Of a DNA stretch of 64,000 nt, positions 55,035 through 64,000 are shown piece by piece. This stretch comes from Azadirachta indica (taxonomy: Eukaryota > Streptophyta > Magnoliopsida > Sapindales > Meliaceae). A program made the position numbers and the translations under genes. Each line of letters opens with the position of its first letter. The first letter of the stretch is position 1. The notes under the pieces were generated by a model, which was not told the origin of the DNA, did not search any database, and worked only from the letters and a program-made list of their open reading frames with translations. The stretch covers positions 16,962,457 to 17,026,456 of the forward strand of contig CM040442.1 in NCBI GenBank assembly GCA_022749755.1, read 5' to 3'.

Positions 55035-57757
55035 TAATTAAATATTTATTAACCTATTATAAATAAAATACAAATTTATTTGTTTTACAATATATTAATA
55101 ATTCCATATTAATTAGATACCATAGAATAAATAAAATAAATCATAAATAAATATTAATTTATAAATAGAGTATATTGTAGTATAATACTTATAATTGTAT
55201 ATAATCATAAATATTGTACTACAATATTATAACAACTTAATATTTTTTTATCTTACAAAATAAATTACAAATAAATATATTATTATATAAATAAAATATA
55301 TTTTTAATTTAGTACTATTTATAATTATTATATCTTATTTATAATGTATTTATAATATTTAATTATCTTGTCGCTTTCTCTTAGGCAAGAATCATGTTTC
55401 AAAAATATTTTTTTTTTTGTGATTAAAAGAGTAGCTACGTATCTTATCTTAATCTCATTAACTTTTTTAGTAAAAAATAAAATAAAATCTAATGATTAAC
55501 TTTAACTTTTTGACTTTAAAATATAAAATCTTATTAATGATATGTCATTTTTCAATTTAAAATATAAATACATCTTTAACTTTTTCACTTTAATTAACTA
55601 AATGACATATCTATGTTAAATAAGAGATTCCCAAAAAAATATTTTTATGCATGTGCCCCATTTTTTTTGACTTGTGCTGTCCTTTTTTTCTTATTTGTGC
55701 TGTCATTTATCTTTCACTTGCTCATTTTTTTTTTTGTTAAATGAAAAACGACATTTTACTCTCTCTCTTTCTTTTTAAGCAAAGTCTTTCTCTCTTCCAA
55801 TGCACAACAGACTATTAGATATGTATTTAATAATATATCTATTTATATTATATATTTTGGATTTTAATTGATGATAATCATATAAAAGTAAAAAACCATA
55901 ACCCTAAACTCTCTCCCTTCTATTTTCTTTTTCTCTCATAGTCGTCACTCTCACAGCCTCTCTCTCCCACGCCCTTCTTGTTTTTCTCTCTACACTCACT
56001 TTACTGCTACTACTTACAAGTGAAATTAACATGTATCATATGTTTAATTAATTAAATTTGATATTATTTATTTAATTATGTAGTTATTTATTATTATTTT
56101 TGTTTATTTATTATTTTACATATCATATCCATGTATTTTGTTAGTAATTTTTAATAGATAGATAATAGGACATTTTGATTGGTTTAATTTTTTATATTCA
56201 TATAATTCCATATTATTTGAGTTTACTAAATTTTTATTTTAAATTTTTCATTTTCTTCTTAGGAAAGATGCATTTGATTTAAATATTATTTAAGAACAAA
56301 TATGCCGCCCGAGTTTTAGTTTGTTTTGCTAATTTACTATTTTTTGGTCTTTATATGGCTGTTAATTATTGTGATCATGATGCATTATTCAAGAGGTAAG
56401 ATCAATTTACATATTATATATTACTTTGATTATTTTTAAATTTTTTCTTTTTTATTATCACTAAAGTTCATTTTGTATTTCTTAACATATTTTACAGTTT
56501 GAGAAAAAAATGTCCACTTGAGAAGGATCTGATGAGTTGTTCGTGTTCAACTATTTTTAGACTTCTTCATTTTATAAGTTAGTGCAAGTATGTTCTTACT
56601 TTTATAACTTCTACCTAAATTATGTTTTTGCAATGATTAAAAAAATAAAATAAATTGTTGTGTTTTTAATTATTACCAAATCCAGTCATTCATGCCTCCT
56701 ACTTTCATTATTCTTTACTTGCTTTATACTCTCTCTTTATATATGTATATCACTTAATTTTATACAACTTTTATGTTAATTTTTAATAATTAAATTTATA
56801 CATTTTAAGTATTAAAATTAATTTAATATATATAATCAGTCATCATTAATATATTTTAATTAATGCATATATAATCTTAACTATTTAAGATTAAAAGTTT
56901 GCCTCAAGGTTTTTATTTATATGATTAAATCAAATTCAAATTAATGCTAATATCTTGAACTTATTTTATGGGATAGAAGGAGTCTTTGTTAAAATAAAAG
57001 ATATGGAATGACAATATTTTCATTCCTAAACATTAAATAAATAACAAACAATTTCACTATTTTTTTAATTTTAACATTTCAGTCCATTAAGCAAAAGAAT
57101 ATAGGAAAATTATAGCTAATGGGCACTAAATTGTAAATATTAATAAGATAATATCTTTTTTGTTATTCTATTAAAGTTTAGGAATCAAAATTTTATTATT
57201 CTATTAAGATATGTAATTAATTAAAATTTTTACATAGGTATATAAAACCTTTTAGGACTATACTTTAAACACAAGGTGGGGACTCTAAAGTTTAACTCTA
57301 GAACATTCTCAATTTTGGGCAACTCTTAAAACTTACATTGACAACACAAGAAGTCTTTTTTTGAGTTGCTTCTAATTTGTTCAAATTGGTACACATTTGA
57401 TTATTAATTAATAATATAAAGAAGAAAAAATCAAGTCTTACATATATATATATATATATACATATATAAACAATATTTGGTTCAAGAATCAGCCAAGTCA
57501 AAAATATCGGAGGCTAAGGGTTATGGTTGTTTGATAGGTTTGGAATGAATTATAAATATAATTTTTAACATAAAATGTCTTTTATTTATAAAAAGTAAAC
57601 AAACAATTGTTTTTTTAAGTTAAAGGGTCATAATTTTTAAACATTATCATTATGTAAAAATATTTTAATTATTTTATATTGTCAGTCTTTTTCAGTCAAT
57701 TGTAAGGAAAAAAAGAAATCAAAAACATAAAATAAACAATAGTAGTCTCGGTATAGT
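55035..57757. other. Very AT-rich intergenic DNA
   Basis: Mostly TAAATA/ATTTAT sequence. The stretch 56290-56398 is open and ends in a donor-like AAGAG|GTAAGAT; it reads KYAARVLVCFANLLFFGLYM, then AVNYCDHDALFKR. Another open piece after an acceptor-like TTTTACAG (56499) reads LRKKCPLEKDLMSC. These could be two exons of a decayed gene, but I do not recognise them. Confidence 0.4.
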
Positions 57758-58474
57758 TTAAAGAGTTGTAAGGATTTCAACCACTGATCACGATGCGACG
57801 GACTCCTCCAGCAACAAAGATGGAGAGTTCTCCCATCGCCAGAGGCTGAAACGCTATGTGAATGAAACATACATCAAACTCACTCCCAGTAAGAATAGTA
57901 ACACCGTTGTCCTCACCAATAACAAGAAGAGAATTTCAACGGATGCTTCAGTATGTTAACGACCAATTAAAGAGTTTTGTGGCATACGGCAGCGGTCATG
58001 GGGTAGATGGGCTACTAAGACTAAACATAGAGGGGTACGATTATGACTCAGAACTTATGATACAGCTAAAGAAGCCGTAAGAGTTTACGACAATGCAGCT
58101 ATTAAGCTTAGGGGTCCTAACACTTTAACAAACTTCTCAACCCCTCCCCCTCAAAAAGTCAAGCGAAAAATATCAAGACCAAGGAATCCAGACAAATCAA
58201 TAGTACAGGGTGATGAGTCTAACAATTTTTCAACTTCAACTTCTGTTCTCAATTTTTAGACTCATTCCAGCAAAGAAACGGAAAAAAAAAAATATTAATG
58301 AAACCTGCTGATAAACCAACAACAACAGTTCAAGAGTTTCAAGGAGAGACAACAAATTTATCATTCTATATTTTGGAAGATTGTTTGTCTCTGGACATTT
58401 CATTTCTCGAAGAGTATTTCAACAACATTCCAACTCCAAACATGTCATTTTTGGATGACAACATCAATTTCTAA
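57758..58474 (+). pseudogene. AP2/ERF transcription factor pseudogene, CRF type
   Basis: Cytokinin response factors are nuclear ERF proteins. One frame from 57758 reads RVVRISTTDHDATDSSS, the CRF domain, then QRLKRYVNETYIKL. After a stop (57956) the AP2 domain follows: CGIRQRSWGRWATKTKHRGV, RL, stop in place of Trp (58047), [31 protein letters not shown] stop at 58257 and a shift in an A-run near 58285 follow; the last frame encodes EDCLSLDISFLEEYFNNIP up to the stop at 58474, similar to the family's acidic C-terminus. No start codon is found in frame. Intronless, as CRF genes are. Confidence 0.88.
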
Positions 58475-59164
58475 AATAATATTTGATGGAGTATGGATAG
58501 TTGTTAACTAATAATACTATCATAATTATATTTGAATTAGAAATTTGGTTCATTTGTAATTAATTCTCCATGATCATGAACTATCAGACTATGCTTTGCT
58601 ACATTTTGTACTTCTTTAGTTCTTGAAATTGGCCCAAGCTAATTTTTCACAAATTCAGTTTATTATTTACATTCATGTTAATGAAATTTTATTCTAGTAA
58701 TGCTAGTTCACAAGCTGTAATTAGTTTTATGCCAGCTCCAGATTTGCAGCTTAAGTCATGAGTAAGGATCTAGACAAACTATTGATTGATCAAAGAGAAT
58801 TTCAATCATTAGGGAATCAATTTGAAAAGCTCTACAAATAAATTTTAAATTTTAAACATTAATTAAAATATAAATATTAACTGAATGATTGTTTTTATTT
58901 GTAATATTTCCATATACATGTAACAATTAGTGATTTGACATTATATTATAGTTATATAAATTTTATATATAAATCTAATATATATGCATTCATTATTCAA
59001 AGTCTACCATTATAACATTGGACAAATTAGCAACAGATTAAAAATAAAAATAAGGTCACTGTTTAAGGACTGGTCCAACATTATGAACAATATTCTTTAG
59101 TTACTATTCACTAACATTATGTATATAGAGCAAATAACAGATGGACCTTCATTGTATTACTTAA
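58475..59164. other. Intergenic; contains repeat D (left copy)
   Basis: The part 58976-59150 (ATGCATTCATTATTCAAAG, ACTGTTTAAGGACTGGTCCAA, CTTTAGTTACTATTCACT) is directly repeated at 63508-63655. No coding sequence is recognised. The first 250 bp may be the 3' end of the decayed CRF gene. Confidence 0.5.
58976..59150 (+). repeat. Direct repeat D, left copy
   Basis: Matches 63508-63655 in the same orientation: TACCATTATA, GGACAAATTA versus AGACAAATTA, TGTTTAAGGACTGGTCCAA versus TGTTTAAGGACCGGTCCAA, TTAGTTACTATTCACT versus TTAGTTACTATTCATT. Confidence 0.75.
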
Positions 59165-59402
59165 ATGATATTTACATTCTTAATTCGAAGATAATTATAA
59201 AATACATCTTTTTTGTTAAATTTTCTGTTAAAATTAATTGTTGACTCTATATTAACTATTCAATGACAAAAATATTCTTATGACATTTATTTGACCAATA
59301 TAATGACATAAATATTTTTTGTCAATTTTTAGTTAATTTTGTTAGTTAAATAAATTAGTTACATGAAAATAATTTAATTTCAATTAAAAAATAATAGTTT
59401 AA
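59165..59402 (+). repeat. Long inverted repeat, left arm
   Basis: Its reverse complement aligns with 63195-63400 (TTGAAATTAAATTATTTTCATGTAA, then ATTTATGTCATTATATT, TTTTTGTCATT, AATTTTAACA/GAAAA). About 210 bp with scattered changes. It lies 4 kb from its partner and directly inside repeat D. Confidence 0.75.
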
Positions 59403-59409
59403 CTTATTT

Positions 59410-59938
59410 TGATAAGTGCATAAAAACACACTTATCATTTACTCTTTAATTTGTTTATTTATTTAATCCTTTGCTTCCATTAATATTTAATGTCTTTTGG
59501 TTATATTTTTTGCAGATGACGAGAGAATTGACCATTCAAAGTGAATTTAACTCAAAATGATTGAATTTGGCTCAAAAAAAAAACGTTCGAGAACTGAAAC
59601 ATAAGAGAAGTACAGTAAAACGCAAGTCATTAGGGGACTTAACTGCAAAGCTGAGTGGACCTATTTGTAAGATTTTTAAACCTTACAGATCAGCTTTGTA
59701 TGGTGTGGCTGGCCAAGTATTAGTGCGCCAACACCATCCATTTTGCCATGCATGCTGCACAAGAGCAGATGGCATGGCTCGAGTGGTACGGCGACGCCAT
59801 GCCACCTGCTCTTGTGCAGCATGCATGGCAGAATGCACAGCACTGCCATGCCACCTCTTCCATCGTTCTCACTCTCCCGCGTGGTTTTTGGTGCCCAACA
59901 CCCACTGCAATCAATTAAAAAATAAAAATTTAATTTAT
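59410..59938 (+). repeat. LTR-start repeat, unit 2
   Basis: Starts TGATAAGTGCATAAAAACACACTTATCA, continues through GACGAGAGAATTGACCATTC, AAACGCAAGTCATTAGGGGAC, a GC-rich patch with the long hairpin (59744-59830), and ends CCCACTGCAATCAATTAAAAAAT. Unit 3 begins at 59940. Confidence 0.75.
59744..59830. repeat. Near-perfect 35-bp stem hairpin
   Basis: Arms 59744-59778 and 59796-59830 are reverse complements with one mismatch in 35; the loop (59779-59795) is 17 nt. The arm starts TGCCATGCATGCTGCACAAG. Both strands are open across it and encode the same peptide (FCHACCTRA), a direct consequence of the palindrome. Confidence 0.95.
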
Positions 59939-59939
59939 T

Positions 59940-60255
59940 TTTATAAGTGTATCAAAACAAACTTATCATTTACTCTTTAATTTGATTTATTTATTTAATC
60001 CTCTGCTTATATCAATATCTAATATTTTTTGTTGTATTTTTTGTAGATCACAAGAGAATTAGCCATTCAAAGCAAATTTGACTTCAAATAATTGAATTTG
60101 GCTAAAAGTGTAAGATGTTCAAGGATGAAAACGTAAGGGAAATACGGACCAAATCGTAAGTCATCAGGGGACCAAGTGCAAAGCTGAGGGGACCTATTTG
60201 TGAGATTTTCAAACCTTTTAGGTCAACTTTTCAATGATTGTGTATTTTTTTTATA
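59940..60255 (+). repeat. LTR-start repeat, unit 3, truncated
   Basis: TTATAAGTGTATCAAAACAAACTTATCA is the degenerate start; TTTACTCTTTAATTTGATTT, ACAAGAGAATTAGCCATTCAAAG, AAGTCATCAGGGGACCAAGTG and GGGGACCTATTTGTGAGAT follow. Similarity ends near 60220-60255. Confidence 0.75.
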
Positions 60256-61513
60256 GGTGGAGAATTTTTGCAAGTTAAATCCAAACTAAGGGAGTTACGA
60301 AAAAAGATGAAGAGAGAAAAAAAAAGAAAAGAAAAAGGAAATAATTAAAAAAATGTAAAAATGAAAAAAAAAAAAACAGACTTGCTTCTTGCGTGCACAG
60401 GTGCACGCTCATCACAAAAAGGCCAGTGCAGACGCGCAAGATAATTGCTCGCCTACATGCACAAAACAGTAAGTGCGGCGTGGCCACGCAAGGGAAATGC
60501 ACCCCCGCGCTATGCTCAGTACTAAGTGGCGCATAGGCAGAATGCCTAGCCCGCCTGCGGAGAATTTGGAGTGCCGTGGCCCCTTCCTTTCTGCCCTAAC
60601 CAAATATAATTTCCCTTATTGGTTTTGTTTCCAACATCCCCTCTTCCCCCAATATAAACACAAAACACTCCCTCTTTTTCACTCTTCATCCAAATTCAAT
60701 TACTACACACTCATTCACTATCCCAAACACCAAACTTCAAAATTATAAACCCATTCAACATATTTCCTTACCAAATTTAAACACTCAATGACCTACAATC
60801 CCCCAACACAACAAGAATTTGGAAAAGTATAGTGAGAGTAAGGAATTCAATCCCAACGTTGTATTTTCACACCAATTTCAGGTAAGTTCTCACTAGTGTG
60901 AAATTTGTTCTTCTAATCGTACACTTATGGAGAAATGTTGAGGGGTGTAATGTTAATAGAAAATTGAAGTGATTGGTTGTTAATTTTTCGTAAAATTTAT
61001 TGTGGGAGTTGTGGAAAAATTAGTATTTTAGAAGTGTTTGAGTTCTTGCATTGTAATTTTGGGCCAAATTTGAAGGATTGGATTAGAAATTGGTTGGTTA
61101 ATAAAAGTGCACACCAGATGTTCGAGAAAATATTTCAATGAACTTTGGCATAATAATCTTAAGTTTGAAAATTAGAAAACACTTGGCGGGTGCTTTATAA
61201 GTAAAGGGAAGGTTGATTAAGTGGATTGAAGTGCAAGATAGGAGGTAGCAAAAGTGTGCATTTCAAGTGTTCGATAATTTATTTGAAAGAATACTTAGAG
61301 CAAAATGGCACCAAAAAAGAGGAGTTCTTCACAAGTTTCATCATTTTTTGACAGAAGGAAATTTGTTTCATGTGAAGTCGAATAGAAGTTTATTAAATTT
61401 CAAGAAGATGGAAAAGCATTAGTGAGGGAATGAGCATTGAAACCGAGCCCAGAAAATGGAACGATTTTGCTATTTATTCAAGATCAGAAGAGCATTGAAA
61501 CCGAGCCCAAAAG
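60256..61513 (+). mobile_element. Plant-transposon leader and ORF start, fragment
   Basis: Contains a TATA-like CAATATAAACACAAAACACTCC (about 60648), a C-rich leader, and a donor-like TTTCAG|GTAAGTT (60890/60891). At 61304 ATGGCACCAAAAAAGAGG opens MAPKKRSSSQVSSFFDRRKF, VSCEVE, stop, KFIKFQEDGKALVRE. MAPKKRxSS...RxxFVS is the usual beginning of a gag-like protein of large plant gypsy elements. The rest is cut off by LTR unit 4 at about 61514. A purine-rich stretch with lysine-coding potential sits at 60300-60380. Confidence 0.5.
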
Positions 61514-62790
61514 AGCGTAAAAACACACACTTATTATTTACTCTTTAATTTGATTTATTTTTTTAATCCTCTACTTACATCAATATTTAATATATTTTGC
61601 TTGTATTTTTACAGACCACGAGAGAATTGGCCATTCAAAGCAAATTTAACTCAAAATAATTGAATTTGGCTTAAAAAGGAAGACGTTCAGGGACCAAAAT
61701 GTAAGAGAAGTATAAACCAAAACGCAAGTCACTAGAGGACCTAAGTGCAAAGCTAAGGGGACCTATTTGCAAGATTTTCAAACCTTGCAGGTTAGCTTTG
61801 CATGGTGCGACTACACCAAAGATTGACAACTATGCCATTCATCTTGCTCTTGGGCATCAAGTTTAAGTTTTTGAAGATTAAGTTCAAGTTTCTAGAGAGA
61901 ACTTAGAGATAGAGAGAGAAGAGATTGGAAGAATTTTTGGGCATCAAGTTCAAGTTTTTGAAGATCAAGGCTCTCTTAATCTAGTTTTATCTCTTTCTCT
62001 TGTCTTTAAACCTTTGTTTTAAATTGAACAATAGTGAAATTATTGTTTTTTCTGTTGTCGATTGTTAAATTTTTTATTGTGGATTTTGAACTTTATCTGA
62101 TGTGTAGTTAAACTTATTTTCTAAGACAATGATATAATCTATTTGAAGCATTCAATTTCTGCAATTGTGTTATTCATTTTGATTTAATATTTAGTGTTGC
62201 ATATTTATTATAATGATTAATGCGTTTTAATATTTGGCCAATATTTGAATTATTTGTGAATTAATATCAACTGAGAAATGATTATTATATAAACCAGGTA
62301 ATGAATATCGTAAATTATATGTTAGACAGAAATATACTAATATGATTTACGTAGTTAATTAAGAATGATCACTGAATGTAAGGTACTTTCAATTAATTTA
62401 ATTCATATAAAGATATAGTGAATTATTTAGGTGCAAAGCATATTCAACTGATCACGAAAGAGACTGTAGAATAATTTAAGATAATTAACTAACAACACAA
62501 GCATTAAATCAGAATAACATTATCTAGAGCATTGGATGTGAACAAATATGATGAAATCATTAGCTCTAAATCTTTTCATCAGCTGTATTTATTTAATTAA
62601 ATTGTTCAGTAGTTTATATTACTTTATTTTGTTTTAATTTTTCTCAATCAAATTAATTTGATTTTTTCAATTAAATTTATTACTTAATTACCTTCGGTAA
62701 TTAACAAATTAACTTTTCTCGTAGGACTGACACTTTCTTACTACTGTATTACTTGTTTGCGATACCTGCACTTGCATTTGTAATTTATAC
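61514..62790 (+). repeat. LTR of gypsy-type element (unit 4, longest copy)
   Basis: Starts in GCGTAAAAACACACACTTATTATTTACTC (the TGATAA end is lost), contains the same core as units 1-3 to about 61850, then goes on through a duplicated GGGCATCAAGTT-AAGTTTTTGAAGAT (about 61853 and 61941), TCTAGTTTTATCTCTTTCTC and, near 62700, TCGTAGGACTGACACTTTCTTACTAC and CGATACCTGCACTTGCA, a pattern usual at the 3' end of gypsy LTRs. About 1.28 kb. Confidence 0.6.
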
Positions 62791-63194
62791 AACATATTTT
62801 AATTTTTTATGTTTGGTTTTCAAGTATTTATCTTTTTTATTTTTTATTTTTTCTCTAATAGATAATTGAAGTTCACCAAGTGACAAGAAACATAGTCAAA
62901 TAATATAAAAATAATTAAAAACAATAACATTTTTTTGTCTAAAATTTTCAACATATATTTTATTTTTTTCAACAAATACCATTATTTTTAATTATTTTTA
63001 TTTTGTTTGACTTTTTTTTACATGTAGTGAATTTATGATTATTATTTGTTAATATATTATTGTTGTTTTAATTACAGATTAGGCTAAAAATTCAAAGAAA
63101 TTTGAAAAAAAAAGCAAAAAGTTTAAATTCAAAAATCAAATAAGAAAAATGAAAATTTTAAAATAAAAAGTAAAAAGAAGAAAAATAAATTAAA
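62791..63194. other. AT-rich spacer, no gene seen
   Basis: T- and A-rich sequence with AAAAAGTAAAAAGAAG runs. No primer binding site was identified directly after 62790, although one would be expected if the LTR were a 5' copy. Confidence 0.4.
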
Positions 63195-63400
63195 CTTTTA
63201 TTTTGCTAATTGAAATTAAATTATTTTCATGTAATTAATTTATTTATATAAAAAAATTAATTAAAAATTATTAAAAAACAGCATTTATGTCATTATATTA
63301 GTTTTAAATAAAAGTTAAAGGGGTATTTTTGTCATTTAAGTAATCAACATTGAGTTAATAGTTAATTTTAACGAAAAATTAACGAAAAGAATGTGTGTTT
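63195..63400 (-). repeat. Long inverted repeat, right arm
   Basis: Reverse complement of 59175-59402 (see left arm). It ends near AATTAACGAAAAG (63380-63390). Confidence 0.75.
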
Positions 63401-63488
63401 GATAATAATACATACATATATATATAATTTGAAAATTTTATGATTATAAAGTAGATTTAAATTTTTTTAATGTAAAATTGAAATTTGA

Positions 63489-63512
63489 TATATATATATA
63501 TATATATATATG
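63489..63512. repeat. TA microsatellite
   Basis: About twelve uninterrupted AT dinucleotides. Confidence 0.85.
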
Positions 63513-63655
63513 CATTCATTGTTCAAGGACTACCATTATACTATTAGACAAATTAATAGGTTAAAATAAAAGTAAGGGCACTGTTTAAGGACCGGTCCAA
63601 TACATGAACAGTATCCCTTAGTTACTATTCATTGACTTTATGTACATACGTATAT
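63508..63655 (+). repeat. Direct repeat D, right copy
   Basis: Second copy of 58976-59150. It includes GCACTGTTTAAGGACCGGTCC, where ACCGGTCC is part of a small palindrome (GGACCGGTCC, 10 bp). The remaining 345 bases of the window are AT-rich with nothing recognisable. Confidence 0.75.
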
Positions 63656-64000
63656 ATATACTCTACTTATATTTTATTTGATATTCTTAATTCAAACACC
63701 AACATCTTTAATTACATTTATTAAAATTAAATAAGCAAATTTTTTATTTTTTATATATTTACTGTTCAAAAGGTTTTTTGATTGAATTAATATTTAAAAA
63801 AAAACTCAATCTCACATGAAATAGTAAACGAAGACGAGATTGAAAATTATTTTTTAACATTTTTAAATAGAAATCAATTAAATTAAAATTATTCTCTGAA
63901 AAAAAAGAATATTTAAAATGATTTTTTATTATTTAAATAAAAACCTATTTTATTATAAGTCTTCTAAATATGTATTTTATAAAACGGTTTGAAAATCATT

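Noticed and set aside
59561..59980. 139-codon plus-strand frame across the hairpin
   Set aside because: It lies within an LTR-type repeat, and the repeated CHACCTRA peptide on both strands is explained by the palindrome.
60275..60748. Overlapping frames on both strands in a GC-richer stretch
   Set aside because: Part of a retrotransposon leader with a CT/GA-rich composition; no motif.
1..64000. CRISPR array, operon or prokaryotic system
   Set aside because: Intron-containing plant genes and plant LTR elements throughout; no regularly spaced short repeats with unique spacers.

Overview
The window is plant nuclear DNA, from a dicot judging by the gene families. It is AT-rich, its genes have GT-AG introns, and most of it is nested, decayed transposable elements. 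I cannot name the species. The pollen receptor kinase and BAHD proteins would suit a woody rosid, but that is a guess.

Genic islands: (1) 3072-5403 (+), a pollen-receptor-like LRR kinase gene in three exons, the only gene that looks fully intact. (2) 21495-22840 (-), a nearly complete BAHD acyltransferase with one frameshift. (3) Relics of host genes: a LONELY GUY (LOG) 5' fragment (52582-52817, -), a DUF620 fragment with an intron (about 54316-55030, +), and an AP2/ERF gene of the cytokinin-response-factor type (57758-58474, +) with stops and a frameshift.

Mobile DNA, left to right: a minus-strand LTR (8610-15120) is split by a complete but dead Ty1/copia element (9414-15003; target duplication GAGGT). 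Two more LTRs of the same family lie on the plus strand (15680-16115 and 19625-20613). A small CACTA-like element (17540-19119) lies between them, and a gypsy integrase relic (20690-21180) follows. At 25506-27612 is an element whose LTR is internally palindromic and which keeps only gag. It is cut by an Athila-type gypsy element on the minus strand (27613-34357). A chromovirus-like gypsy element (36073-40954) follows. From about 40960 to 52350 lies a large En/Spm (CACTA) element on the minus strand with two genes: a TNP2-type transposase (48285-51662) and a second protein (42249-46180) with a Ptta/En-Spm domain, a coiled coil and a ULP1-like cysteine protease domain whose catalytic Cys appears to be lost. 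The right end (52915-62790) holds head-to-tail repeats of a gypsy LTR start that begins TGATAAGTG, including an 87-bp near-perfect hairpin, flanked at 59165-63400 by a long inverted repeat.

The genes do not form a pathway. The window is best read as a recombination-poor, TE-rich intergenic region with a few embedded genes and several layers of insertion that can be put in relative order. No rRNA, tRNA or CRISPR feature was seen.
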